Positions 8,799-17,668 of a stretch of DNA of 64,000 nucleotides are shown piece after piece; the first letter of the stretch is position 1; every line of letters starts with the position of its first letter. The stretch is from JBCAXA01 sp039183535 (GTDB lineage: Bacteria > Pseudomonadota > Gammaproteobacteria > Steroidobacterales > Woeseiaceae), in contig JBCDBO010000002.1 of assembly GCA_039183535.1 (NCBI GenBank), positions 65,259 through 129,258 on the forward strand, read 5' to 3'. The position numbers and the translations under genes are program-made. The notes beneath the pieces are model-generated. The model had not been told where the DNA came from, did no database searches, and saw nothing but the letters and a program-made list of their open reading frames with translations.

Positions 8799-9268
8799 TG
8801 GATCCGTCGGAACTAACCACCTACCTGCACGATCACATCCCACTTACTGCAGCCATGGGGCTGACAACAGCGGCCGCTGAGCCTGAGCGGGTCGCCTTAG
8901 ATCTACCGCTCGCTGCCAACCGCAACCACAAGGGAACGATGTTTGGTGGCTCGCTCGCCGCTCTCGCTACCTTGGCGTGCTGGTCGCTTATCCATGTTCG
9001 GATGCGCAAGGATCAACTAGCCGGAGACTTGGTCGTTTCCCGATCAACGATGGCCTACACGGCGCCGGTGCTTGATGCGTGCCAAGCACGCTGTGTGTTT
9101 GCCGACGAAGCAGCGTGGGACAAATGCCGGCGGCTGCTGTTGCGTCGCGGCCGCAGCCGCATGGAGCTGACGAGCGAGCTATTCAGCGATGGCCAGTCGG
9201 TTGCGACATTCTCCGGTGAATTCGGCATCGTCACCGCGGACGCACTCGCCGATACTGAACGACGATGA
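8798..9268 (+). CDS. YiiD-C/PaaI-like hotdog thioesterase
   Basis: 156 residues, a single hotdog-fold domain. The segment NRNHKGTMFGGSLAALATLACW contains the asparagine and the GTMFGGS helix start that mark the thioesterase domain found at the C-terminus of E. coli YiiD and in PaaI-like enzymes. Such enzymes hydrolyse acyl-CoA or acyl-ACP thioesters. The exact substrate is not visible. The ATG overlaps the oxyR stop by one base and its own stop overlaps the next ATG by four, so oxyR, this gene and the cupin gene look like one translationally coupled unit. Confidence 0.8.
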   Translation: MDPSELTTYLHDHIPLTAAMGLTTAAAEPERVALDLPLAANRNHKGTMFGGSLAALATLACWSLIHVRMRKDQLAGDLVVSRSTMAYTAPVLDACQARCVFADEAAWDKCRRLLLRRGRSRMELTSELFSDGQSVATFSGEFGIVTADALADTERR

Positions 9269-9942
9269 ACGGCGACCTGTCGACACGTGTTGTTGCGAAG
9301 ACGAGCGAAATGGACTGGGCCGCGAGTCCGAGCGGCACCGTGTTTCGAAAACGCGTCCATCACGTCGGTTCGGCCGAAGCGGGACAAGTGACATCGCTGG
9401 TTCGCTACCAGCCAGATGCACGATTCCCCGCTCACGCCCATCCGGACGGCGAAGAAATATTGGTACTCGACGGCGTATTCTCGGACGAGCACGGGGACTG
9501 GCCAGCGGGTACGTACTTACTCAATCCGGAAGGGTTTCGGCACGCACCGTTTTCATCAGCCGGGTGTTTGTTGTTCGTAAAATTGCGGCAATTCCCCGGG
9601 CGCAAGCGCGAGCACCATGTCATCGAGACCGGGTCGCAACCGTGGGATAACGGCGGTATCACCGGTGTAGAACGACTTCCGTTGTACGAACAGGATGGAT
9701 TCACAGACACGATGACGCTCGAACGGTGGGCACCGGGCACGCACTTACCGACTCGCCACTTTGTCGATGGCGCCGAGTACTTCGTGGTCGCAGGCAGCTT
9801 CAGTGACGCCGACGGTGACTACGACACCTACAGCTGGTTACGGCTGCCGCCCGGCACGTCGCACACACCGCGGACAGCGTCAGGCTGCACCGTCTACGTT
9901 AAGACAGGCGGATTCACCTACCTCACCGGATCACTCGACTGA
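9265..9942 (+). CDS. ChrR-like double-cupin protein
   Basis: 225 residues with two cupin repeats. The first (about 45-110) has the metal-binding pattern FPAHAHPDGEEILVLDG with a later histidine in GFRHAPFSS. The second (about 145-215) has THLPTRHFVDGAEYFVVAG and GTSHTPRTA. It resembles the cupin part of the ChrR anti-sigma factor, but the zinc-binding anti-sigma domain of ChrR is absent and no sigma-factor gene is adjacent, so a metal-dependent oxygenase or detoxification role is as likely. ATGA overlap with the thioesterase gene and the place behind oxyR suggest a link to oxidative stress (inference). It ends 11 bp from the convergent efflux operon. Confidence 0.75.
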   Translation: MNGDLSTRVVAKTSEMDWAASPSGTVFRKRVHHVGSAEAGQVTSLVRYQPDARFPAHAHPDGEEILVLDGVFSDEHGDWPAGTYLLNPEGFRHAPFSSAGCLLFVKLRQFPGRKREHHVIETGSQPWDNGGITGVERLPLYEQDGFTDTMTLERWAPGTHLPTRHFVDGAEYFVVAGSFSDADGDYDTYSWLRLPPGTSHTPRTASGCTVYVKTGGFTYLTGSLD

Positions 9943-9953
9943 ATGCAGTTGCG

Positions 9954-11360
9954 CTACGGCGTTTGCCAGCTGCCTCCTAGAGCAAGATTGAGTGCAATCC
10001 ACTCATCGAGTTGCTCACGGCGCACGGTGACGAGCGCACTGTCGGCAGACAGGGTTGTCGATTGCACTTGCAAGACATCGAGCAGATTGGTCTCGCCTTC
10101 CTGGTAGCGCAGCTGGGCCAGCTCCAAAGCGCGGTTTTGCGCCTCCGCCGCTTCGCGCAGCGCAATAACACGCGCGGCGATAACGGTGTTTTGATCGAGG
10201 CTGTTTTCCACTTCCTGAAACGCGTTTAGCGCCGTGCTAGCGTAGTTCGCCACGGCTTGGCGTTGCGCTTCGGTGGCCTCGTCGATCTGCGCGCGCCGTA
10301 GACCGGCATCGAACAGCGGACCGAGCAAATTGACCGCCAACGACCACAGACTGTTATCGGCATCGAGCGCGTCGCCGAGTGACGCCGCAGTCCCGCCGGG
10401 AATTCCAAACTGCGTACCGCCACCTTGTAAGCTACCGGACAAGCTAAACGTTGGCAGCCGTGTCGCTTTAGTCGCCCCGACGGTACTGAACGCGCTAGCA
10501 ACGGCCATTTCGGCCGCAATGATATCGGGGCGTCGCTCCAGCAAATCACTCGGCACACCGGCCAGTGGAATGGGCGGTCGAGCCGGTAAATCCGGGCGCG
10601 TCGTCAGTGCGTCGGCCGGGTAGCGACCGACGAGGACCTCCAGTGCGCGCTGAGCGAGGCGTTTAGCGCCAGCCGCTTGCAGCAAAGTCGCTTGCGCTGT
10701 CGCGAGATTCGATCGCGCCAGCGATTCGTCGTAGGCATCGGCCGCACCGAGTTCGCGTTGCGCGCCGACAATACGTGCGGTCTCCGTCAACGCATCAAAG
10801 TTTTTCTGTGCGACGTCCTCTTGCAACGCCGACTCGATCACGAAGAAATAGGTTTGCGCGACACTGGCTGCCAACGAATATTGCGCAAACACATAGTCGG
10901 CTTCGGCCGACGCCGCACCGTAAGCCGCCGCGTTTCTCGAGGCACGCACCCGGCCCCAAACATCGAGCTCCCAGCCGAGGCTGAGGCCGGCACTGTAGGC
11001 GTCTGAGCTGTCATCGGACACTCGGCCGCCTTGGGCACCGGACAGCGAATAATCGATGGCAGGTAGTAGGGCCGCGCGCGCCTGGCGCACGATCGCACGC
11101 GATTGCTCGAGCGCCGCCAATGCCGCTTGTAAGTCACGGTTATTCGCCTGCGCCTCCTCGACTAACGTGGTTAAAACCGGATCGCCGAGCGTTGCAATCC
11201 AGCCGACCGCAACGTCGCCCAGCGACTCTTGCGCGACTTGCCACGCCGGCGGCACATCCGGCAATGACGGTTCCGTCAAAGCCGGTAAGTCGGGTGGGCG
11301 GGCGTATTGGGCGCAGCCCGCGACTAGCACGATGAGACTGGCGACAACGATGTGTTTCAT
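9954..11360 (-). CDS. RND efflux outer-membrane channel lipoprotein (OprM/NodT family)
   Basis: 468 residues, typical for TolC-like factors of the OprM type. A lipoprotein signal peptide ends in VAGCAQ. The body has two tandem outer-membrane-efflux repeats rich in long helices (RAIVRQARAALLPAIDYSLS; ALRDAAEAQNRALELAQLRY-like segment near the C-terminus, read here as ALREAAEAQNRALELAQ) and the linker LLERRPDIIAAE that marks NodT family members. The ATG overlaps the pump gene stop (ATGA), so it is the last gene of the three-gene operon adaptor-pump-channel. It should form the trimeric outer-membrane duct for the pump encoded just upstream. Confidence 0.92.
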   Translation of the reverse strand: MKHIVVASLIVLVAGCAQYARPPDLPALTEPSLPDVPPAWQVAQESLGDVAVGWIATLGDPVLTTLVEEAQANNRDLQAALAALEQSRAIVRQARAALLPAIDYSLSGAQGGRVSDDSSDAYSAGLSLGWELDVWGRVRASRNAAAYGAASAEADYVFAQYSLAASVAQTYFFVIESALQEDVAQKNFDALTETARIVGAQRELGAADAYDESLARSNLATAQATLLQAAGAKRLAQRALEVLVGRYPADALTTRPDLPARPPIPLAGVPSDLLERRPDIIAAEMAVASAFSTVGATKATRLPTFSLSGSLQGGGTQFGIPGGTAASLGDALDADNSLWSLAVNLLGPLFDAGLRRAQIDEATEAQRQAVANYASTALNAFQEVENSLDQNTVIAARVIALREAAEAQNRALELAQLRYQEGETNLLDVLQVQSTTLSADSALVTVRREQLDEWIALNLALGGSWQTP

Positions 11361-14300
11361 GCGGCAGCCTCTTCTGTCGCAGCGGTTTCAGTCGACCGAA
11401 TTCGGAACAACAACGCGTACAAAACCGGTGTCACAAGGAGCGTAATCAGCGTTGCGAACGACAGGCCTCCAGCGATGACAACGGTCATCGATTGGAAGAA
11501 CGCGTCCCAGTAAAGCGGTAAGACGCCAAGAACGGTAGTAAACGCACCCATCATCACCGGTCGTAATCGGCTCGCAGCGGACTCGACCAACGCATCGAAT
11601 CGCGGTGTACCGTCCGCAATGAGCTCATCCGTCGAATCGACGAGTACCAGCGAGTTTTGGATCAGTAGCCCAGACAGCGACAGTAGGCCGAGAATGCCCA
11701 TGAACTCGAACGGCGTACCGGTTAAGAACAAGCCGTAGGAAACACCGACAATAGCAAGTGGCACGATAGACCAGATAACGATTGGCTGGCGCAACGCATT
11801 AAACAAAACGACCACGACCAGCACCATTGCCAACAGCCCAAGCGGTATTGTGCTCGCGAGACTCGTTTGCGCCTCCGACGAATCACCGGCTTCGCCGCCC
11901 CAGGTCAGTCGGTAGCCTGGCGGTAGTTCAATCGCTTTGATCTGCGGTTGAATTCGCGACAGGATATCGTCAGTGACGGCACCGATAGCTGGATCGCACT
12001 GGGCCTTAATCGTTAGCACTCGGTCTGTGCGTAACACCCGCGCGTCACGCCAGATGACGTCGGGTCGATCCATCACTTGCGTAAGCGGTACGCTAGCACC
12101 TGTCGTCGGACTGACGATGGGCAAGGACGCGACGTTCCACGGATCTTTGCGTTCACTGGCGGGCGAGCGCGAGATAATCGGAATCAACTCGTCGCCTTCG
12201 CGGTAAAAGCCACGCTGGGTGCCGTCGAAATTCTCAGCCAAGGCCTCGGCGACATCTTTACGAGTAATGCCAACGCGTTCGCCCTTGTTCGGCGAGAACA
12301 CCGGTGTTTCAACGGGCACCTGTGCTTGCCAGTCGTCTTTAATCAAGATGGCGTTGCCATCGGCGTGCATGATCGCCTTAGCTTGGTTGGCCAAGCCACG
12401 CAACACGGCTGGGTCGGGCCCGCTGAACTCCGCCTCAATTTTGGAGCCACCGCCCGGTCCCATACGGAACCGCCATGCCTTCGCCTGGCCGTCTGGGAAT
12501 TCGTTATCGACGTAGGTCTGAATAGCTGCGATTAGTCCTTCGTTCAAACGATAACCGGTCGTACGGATCAGCAACTGACCGTAATTCTCCGCCGGTGAGT
12601 TTGAGTCGTAGACCAGCATGTAGCGAAGCGCGCCGCGGCCGACCAGCGTTTGCACGGACTCGACCCCATCAAGCCCGCCGACGTAGGCCTCCATCCGCCG
12701 CATATCGGTGTCGGTTCGTTCGATCGCCGTTCCCTGCGGCAGGTAGTAGTCAACGACGATTTGTGGCGATGTCGATGCAGGGAAAAAACCGACCTTAACA
12801 AAGTTAAAAACGTATATAGCTGAGACAAAAATCGCGATGGTCGCTACCAGTGAGACGGACTTATTTGCCAACACAGTGCGAATTAACTGCTTGTAGGACG
12901 CCATGAAGCGGCCGTCGGGCTTACTGGCGACATCGCTTTTCGCCGAGACATCCGGAAATAGGTAGTAGCAAAGCAACGGCGTTATCGTAAAGGCAAACAA
13001 CCAGCTCAAGCTGAGTGCAATCGCAACAACCCAAAACAGTGAATTGGTGAATTCAGCAGTATCGCCAGGCGCAAAGCCGATTGGCGCAAACGCGATGATG
13101 CCGACCAAGGTCCCACCGACCAATGGCCGCATGTTCTTGCTCGCTACTTCACGAGCAACGTCGAGCTTGTTCCGCCCTTCGTTAACACCGACCAGAATGC
13201 CGTCTGTAATTACGACCCCGTTATCGACCAGCATCCCGAGCGAAATGATCAACGCCCCGAGGGAGATGCGGTGCATTGGAATATCGCCAACCCACATTAA
13301 TAACAGCGTCGCGGCCATCGTTAACAAGACGGTCAAGCCCATGATCAAGCCGGAACGAAACCCCATGAAGATCAGCAGCGTGACGAAAACGATGACCAAC
13401 GCTGCGACGACGTTCGACGCGAAACTCGCGATCGACTCATCGACAACGCTGCCTTGGTGATAGTGCTCGTGCAGCTGCACGCCGACCGGCAAGATCCCGT
13501 CGAGCTCTGCCAACTTCGCATCGATAGCAGCGCCCAATTTGACGACGTTCTCGCCGGACAGACTCGAGACGCCAATACCGAGTGCCGGTTCGCCATTCCA
13601 CCGGATGATGTGCGAGGCTGGATCGCGATACGTGCGAACAACGTTGGCGATATCGCCAAGCCGCGTGACAGTACCGCTTTGGTCGTTACCGACCAGAAGC
13701 CCCTCAATAGCGGCGACCGAGTTAATCGAACCGGTCGGGCTGATCTGGATTCGCATGTCGCCGATCAGCATTTCGCCGGCAGACGTGACGGTGTTTTGCT
13801 GCGCTAAGGTGTTGTAGATATCGTTCAGCGAGACCCCGAGCGCCGCGGCACGCTGCCGGGCGATTTCAACGTAGATGACCTCCTCTTGCTCACCGATTAC
13901 ATTGACTTTTGCGACGCCGTTAACCAGCAGCAGTTCACGCCGCAACCGCGCCGCGATATCCGACAACTCGGCGGCGCTGAAGCCGTCGCCGGTCAGCATG
14001 TAGTAAATACCGAAGACGTCACCAAATTCGTCGTTGACCGTACTCGGTCCAGCACCCGGCGGTAGTTCGCTCTGCGCATCATTGACGTAATTGCGAACTT
14101 TGGTCCAAACGACTTGCAAATCGGAGCGGGTCGTTGAGTAGTCGAACCGAATCTCGACACTGAGCTCAGACATACCTGCCGTCGAGACCGAATCGATCGT
14201 TTTAACCTCGGCCATTTGCTGCAACGACGTCTCGATCGGCTCGGTGACCTCATTCATCACCTCTTCGGGACTCGCACCTGGGTACGGCGTGAACACTTTG

Positions 14301-14434
14301 GCTACCCGAATCGTGAATTCTGGGTCCTCGAAGCGAGGCATGTTCTTATAGGCGAGCCAACCGCCACCGACCGATAGGATCGCGACAATCGCGCAAATCA
14401 GCGGGTAGCGAATCGATAAGACAGCGAGATTCAT
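11357..14434 (-). CDS. RND multidrug efflux pump, inner-membrane subunit
   Basis: 1025 residues, the usual length of HAE1-type RND pumps. It has the N-terminal helix, two large periplasmic loops and two blocks of five to six membrane helices (about 330-540 and 860-1010). In helix 4 the proton-relay region reads LGMLVDNGVVITDGI; the Asp-Asp pair of AcrB is Asp-Asn here, with another Asp five residues on. This layout is known in a subgroup of RND pumps, so it is not a broken site. The gene is four bases downstream of the adaptor gene and overlaps the channel gene. The substrate range cannot be read from sequence. Confidence 0.93.
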   Translation of the reverse strand: MNLAVLSIRYPLICAIVAILSVGGGWLAYKNMPRFEDPEFTIRVAKVFTPYPGASPEEVMNEVTEPIETSLQQMAEVKTIDSVSTAGMSELSVEIRFDYSTTRSDLQVVWTKVRNYVNDAQSELPPGAGPSTVNDEFGDVFGIYYMLTGDGFSAAELSDIAARLRRELLLVNGVAKVNVIGEQEEVIYVEIARQRAAALGVSLNDIYNTLAQQNTVTSAGEMLIGDMRIQISPTGSINSVAAIEGLLVGNDQSGTVTRLGDIANVVRTYRDPASHIIRWNGEPALGIGVSSLSGENVVKLGAAIDAKLAELDGILPVGVQLHEHYHQGSVVDESIASFASNVVAALVIVFVTLLIFMGFRSGLIMGLTVLLTMAATLLLMWVGDIPMHRISLGALIISLGMLVDNGVVITDGILVGVNEGRNKLDVAREVASKNMRPLVGGTLVGIIAFAPIGFAPGDTAEFTNSLFWVVAIALSLSWLFAFTITPLLCYYLFPDVSAKSDVASKPDGRFMASYKQLIRTVLANKSVSLVATIAIFVSAIYVFNFVKVGFFPASTSPQIVVDYYLPQGTAIERTDTDMRRMEAYVGGLDGVESVQTLVGRGALRYMLVYDSNSPAENYGQLLIRTTGYRLNEGLIAAIQTYVDNEFPDGQAKAWRFRMGPGGGSKIEAEFSGPDPAVLRGLANQAKAIMHADGNAILIKDDWQAQVPVETPVFSPNKGERVGITRKDVAEALAENFDGTQRGFYREGDELIPIISRSPASERKDPWNVASLPIVSPTTGASVPLTQVMDRPDVIWRDARVLRTDRVLTIKAQCDPAIGAVTDDILSRIQPQIKAIELPPGYRLTWGGEAGDSSEAQTSLASTIPLGLLAMVLVVVVLFNALRQPIVIWSIVPLAIVGVSYGLFLTGTPFEFMGILGLLSLSGLLIQNSLVLVDSTDELIADGTPRFDALVESAASRLRPVMMGAFTTVLGVLPLYWDAFFQSMTVVIAGGLSFATLITLLVTPVLYALLFRIRSTETAATEEAAA

Positions 14435-14438
14435 CGGC

Positions 14439-15500
14439 TTACTCGGGCACCCATTCGCGAACGACCATACCTTCCGCTAAAAACGAAACACCGGCGGCAA
14501 CAATCGTCTCGCCGCTCTCGAGGCCCGACGTTACCGTGGCGTCGTTATTAAGATCAGGGCCTATTGTCACTTCGCGTTTTTCGAGTTGCATGCCGTCGCC
14601 GACGACCCAAACAAAGCGCTTCCCACCTTCGGCGAGAACCGCTGCAACCGGCACAGCGATTCCGGCAGCGACGATATCGTCGGCACTCTTAAACAAAAAC
14701 GCTGTTCGTACCGTCGCCGTCATCCCTGGCAGGATGACCAGGCCCTCGGGCGGTTCAAACTGAAAACTAATCTTGTACGTCTGCGTCGACTCATCGGCCA
14801 CGCCAGCTGCTTCACGGAATACAGCGGGAATGTCGATATCCGGCGCCGCGTCAAGAATGACGCGAGTGCCGATCGGCTCGAGCTGCGGTATCCGGGCAAC
14901 GATGGTCCCGGGAATATCGACAATCGCCTCGGTTTCGTTACTCTGGATAATTGCGATGGGCTCTTTCGCTTGTACGTTTTGAAATTGCTCGACCAAAACG
15001 CGCGAAATACCGCCAGCGAACGGTGCGCGGATCACGGTATCGCTTAGTGCCTTGCGCGCGGTGGCGACCGCCGCTTCGCGAACATCTAGCTGGGTCTTGC
15101 GCGATTCGAGGGCGCTGCGCGAGATCGCGTCTTGCTCGACCAGGCGTTGTGCACGGCGATACTCCGACTCGGCATTTTGAAACTCCGCCTGGGCCTGGGC
15201 GAGGTTGTTGCGCGCATCGCGTTGATCGAGCCGCGCAATGACCGCGCCGGTCTCGAGCTCACTGCCCTCAAGTACGTTGAGTTCGATGACCTCGCCAGGA
15301 ACCTGGAAGGTGAGCTCAGCCGATTGCACCGCGCGGACAACCGCCGGGAACGATAAATCGCGGCGTTGTGACGCCGATGCGACAGTAACCAGTTTGGCGG
15401 GTTTGATCTTCGGCGCCTCCGGCGGCGGTTCCTCTGCGCCACACCCGGCCAATCCAAGGGCCACCGCAATAGCAATGACGTTCCGATTTACCAAACCCAT
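14439..15500 (-). CDS. RND efflux periplasmic adaptor (membrane fusion) lipoprotein
   Basis: 353 residues. A lipoprotein signal ends in GLAGCGAEE, followed by a proline-rich linker. The lipoyl-like halves are visible at LTFQVPGEVIELNVLEG and VIRAPFAGGISRVLVE, separated by a coiled-coil hairpin (about 100-165). A beta-barrel and membrane-proximal domain complete the HlyD/AcrA layout. It bridges the pump and the outer-membrane channel. It is the first gene of the operon; the 160-bp region upstream is shared with the divergent TetR gene and holds operator-like repeats. Confidence 0.92.
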   Translation of the reverse strand: MGLVNRNVIAIAVALGLAGCGAEEPPPEAPKIKPAKLVTVASASQRRDLSFPAVVRAVQSAELTFQVPGEVIELNVLEGSELETGAVIARLDQRDARNNLAQAQAEFQNAESEYRRAQRLVEQDAISRSALESRKTQLDVREAAVATARKALSDTVIRAPFAGGISRVLVEQFQNVQAKEPIAIIQSNETEAIVDIPGTIVARIPQLEPIGTRVILDAAPDIDIPAVFREAAGVADESTQTYKISFQFEPPEGLVILPGMTATVRTAFLFKSADDIVAAGIAVPVAAVLAEGGKRFVWVVGDGMQLEKREVTIGPDLNNDATVTSGLESGETIVAAGVSFLAEGMVVREWVPE

Positions 15501-15613
15501 AAGACAACCCCGTTTTTATTGCTGCCTGGGAAAGGCAGACGGCAAGACTTTGATTATGTGTTATGCCGACAGTTTGCTCGGCTTAATGAAGTGGATCAAG
15601 CGAAACTTTTTCT

Positions 15614-15650
15614 GTATACAATGTCATTTTTATACGATTTGTCATTTTTA
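15614..15650. promoter_or_regulatory. Operator-like repeats between efflux operon and tetR gene
   Basis: The 160-bp divergent intergenic region is AT-rich at this point. An 11-base direct repeat, TGTCATTTTTA, occurs at 15622-15632 and 15640-15650, two helical turns apart (18 bp). Around the first copy there is also an inverted repeat, GTATA (15614-15618) and TATAC (15631-15635). The second copy ends 10 bp before the tetR ATG. The position suits a binding site by which the TetR protein controls itself and the efflux operon. That assignment is inference. Confidence 0.45.
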
Positions 15651-15660
15651 GATCGCCACA

Positions 15661-16311
15661 ATGCCGACCAACCTTCACATCGAAACACGTCGCTTCGCAG
15701 ACGCGGCAATCGACCAACCCAAACGGAACCGTACCCGAGCAGCTCTCATCGACAGTGCGATTGCAGTCGTCGCCGAAAAAGGCATTGATGCGGCAACCGT
15801 ACAAGATATGGTTCGTCGCTCTAGGCTTGCTCACGGCACTTTCTACAACCACTTCGATGACCGCGAACACATCTTGATAGAAGCGTCGATTGCGATACTC
15901 GATTACTTTGAACGAATCATGATCCACCAAGCTGGTCATGAAGCTGCGGGTTGCCGGCGCATGCTAATCGCCCTTTACACATTGATGACTCACGCCAGTG
16001 CAAACCTGGCATTCGGCCATCTTATTGGCGATACGATCGGGCGGTACGCGGACGTCACCGACCGCATTCGGCCCCCGCTAAGAGCGGATCTCAGGGCAGC
16101 GCGCCGGGCGGGTGATGTCACCGTTCGGCTGACCGTGATGGTTGAAGAGCAGATTGCTGCTCTTGTTGGCCTGGCGATCAAACAGCAATTGGCGGGTAGG
16201 CCGAGGCTAGCCACCAGTCGAGCAACGTGTGAGGCGATCTTACGTCTGCTTGGCCAGTCACCCGAGAAGGCGGCGTCCATCGTACGCGACGTGCTAAGCC
16301 GAAAGAACTAG
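15661..16311 (+). CDS. TetR/AcrR-family transcriptional regulator
   Basis: 216 residues. The DNA-binding domain covers about residues 20-72: RTRAALIDSAIAVVAEKGID, then VQDMVRRSRLAHGTFYNHFDDRE, the classic TetR helix-turn-helix ending in the GTFYNHF motif. The C-terminal helices should form the ligand pocket and dimer interface; the ligand is unknown. Divergent placement from the RND adaptor gene makes it the likely local repressor. The protein begins with about 15 extra residues before the HTH. A later in-frame start was not preferred because no better ribosome site was seen. Confidence 0.9.
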   Translation: MPTNLHIETRRFADAAIDQPKRNRTRAALIDSAIAVVAEKGIDAATVQDMVRRSRLAHGTFYNHFDDREHILIEASIAILDYFERIMIHQAGHEAAGCRRMLIALYTLMTHASANLAFGHLIGDTIGRYADVTDRIRPPLRADLRAARRAGDVTVRLTVMVEEQIAALVGLAIKQQLAGRPRLATSRATCEAILRLLGQSPEKAASIVRDVLSRKN

Positions 16312-16374
16312 GCGACCCGCAGTGGTCGATCGTTCGGTAATACACCAAACAGATAATCATAAGAGCCATCCAGA

Positions 16375-17037
16375 TTGCCGAATCACGACAACAAGTATTG
16401 GGGTTTGCTCGCGAGTCTGATGGCAATGCTGATTCTTGCACCGGCGCTTGAGCATCGTACCGATGCCAGTATTGTGGTCGGCGTCGTTTTCAGTCTTTTG
16501 TTGATTTTCGCGGTTCGGACGGTCAGTCATGCGCCGCGTACAACGCTCGTCGCTACCGTGCTAGGTATGGCCTTGTTTACCAGCAATATCGTGGACTCAT
16601 GGGCGCTCAGTAGCAGCACGACGAAACTCTCAACGATGGGGCTTGGCTGCCTGTTTTTTGCTTACATTGCCGGTGTGATTTTTCGCGATACGTTTTACTC
16701 GCGCCGAGTTACCCTGGATACCGTTCTTGGCGCTATCTGTGTCTACTTGATAGTCGGTCTCTTCTGGGGGTTTGCGTATGGCTTGCTCGATATCATCAAC
16801 CCCACGGCGTTCCCGTCGATTCAAGCCGACGGCCACCTATTGAACCGGTTCGTGTACTTTAGCTTTGTCACACTAACTACGCTTGGCTTTGGCGATATTG
16901 TTCCTACCTCCGCAGCAGCCCGTGGGCTGGTCATCCTAGAAGCAATCGTCGGCCAAATCTATTTGACGGTGCTGGTCGGCCGTTTGATTGGCTTACACTT
17001 GTCCCATGAACAAACGGCTGAGTCATCGCGTGACTGA
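16375..17037 (+). CDS. Six-helix voltage-gated-like potassium channel protein
   Basis: 220 residues from TTG 16375 (an internal ATG at 16420 is an alternative). About five hydrophobic segments precede a pore loop and a last helix. The selectivity filter is TLGFGD (169-174), close to the K+ channel TVGYGD, inside FVTLTTLGFGDIVP. No C-terminal RCK/TrkA-N domain is present: the protein ends about 14 residues after the last helix. The frame overlaps the next gene (pqiA-like ATG 17006) by 32 bases, so channel and PqiA half are co-translated. Residue positions and filter are seen; potassium selectivity is inferred from the family. Confidence 0.85.
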   Translation: MPNHDNKYWGLLASLMAMLILAPALEHRTDASIVVGVVFSLLLIFAVRTVSHAPRTTLVATVLGMALFTSNIVDSWALSSSTTKLSTMGLGCLFFAYIAGVIFRDTFYSRRVTLDTVLGAICVYLIVGLFWGFAYGLLDIINPTAFPSIQADGHLLNRFVYFSFVTLTTLGFGDIVPTSAAARGLVILEAIVGQIYLTVLVGRLIGLHLSHEQTAESSRD

Positions 17038-17668
17038 GCGTTCCGAGAAGCTGCGCGCGTTAAATGAGCGCTATGTTGCCTGTCGATCGTGCGACGCATT
17101 GTGGCTACGGCCAACACTTGAGGCCGGGCAACGAGCTAGGTGCCCGCGCTGTCACGACGTGGTCGTTACTAACAAGACGCGAGGTATCGAGCGTACAACA
17201 GCGCTAATGCTGGCGAGTTTGTTTGTTTACGTGGTTGCAATTGCCTTTCCGTTCATGCGCATGGAACGGGCCGGACTCAGTAACGAGATATCGGTCATCG
17301 ATGCGGTCGCCGTCCTATGGCAGAACGGTATGGCTGTTTTGGCTGTCGTTACAGCCTTGCTTATCCTGTTATTCCCAGTGACGCGGGTCGTGATGATATT
17401 GCTGCTGCACGCCGCTCTAAACCGGAACTTCGGTTACCGACGGCAGCAGGCGGTCTTGCTTAGAGTCGGGCAAACCGTCGAGCCCTGGGCCATGGCTGAT
17501 ATCTTCATGATTGGCGTGATTGTCTCGTTGGTAAAAGTCGGCAGTCTCGCTCGAATTGAGGTCGGCCCGGCCTTCTGGGCAATGTCCGCGTTAATCGTAT
17601 TCATGGCCATGGGCTCATCGGCGACGTGTCGAGACACCGTATGGGACGCGTTACGCCGGCAGCTATGA
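17006..17668 (+). CDS. PqiA-like membrane protein, first half
   Basis: 220 residues from ATG 17006 (a TTG at 16988 would add six). It begins with a zinc-ribbon-like segment, CRSCDALWLRP...CPRCHDVV, then four hydrophobic helices (about 65-85, 105-140, 160-185, 190-210). This is one PqiA repeat. In E. coli, PqiA is a single protein of about 417 residues with two such repeats; here the second is a separate gene that starts by ATGA overlap. PqiA is the inner-membrane part of the PqiABC intermembrane transport system, and the following genes pqiB and pqiC fit this. Confidence 0.88.
   Translation: MNKRLSHRVTERSEKLRALNERYVACRSCDALWLRPTLEAGQRARCPRCHDVVVTNKTRGIERTTALMLASLFVYVVAIAFPFMRMERAGLSNEISVIDAVAVLWQNGMAVLAVVTALLILLFPVTRVVMILLLHAALNRNFGYRRQQAVLLRVGQTVEPWAMADIFMIGVIVSLVKVGSLARIEVGPAFWAMSALIVFMAMGSSATCRDTVWDALRRQL

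Noticed and set aside
9265..9942. Bicupin protein as a ChrR anti-sigma factor
   Set aside because: The N-terminal zinc anti-sigma domain is missing and no ECF sigma gene lies next to it.
11357..14434. RND pump suspected inactive because AcrB Asp-Asp is Asp-Asn
   Set aside because: The LVDN variant occurs in a recognised RND subgroup and the rest of the protein and operon is intact.
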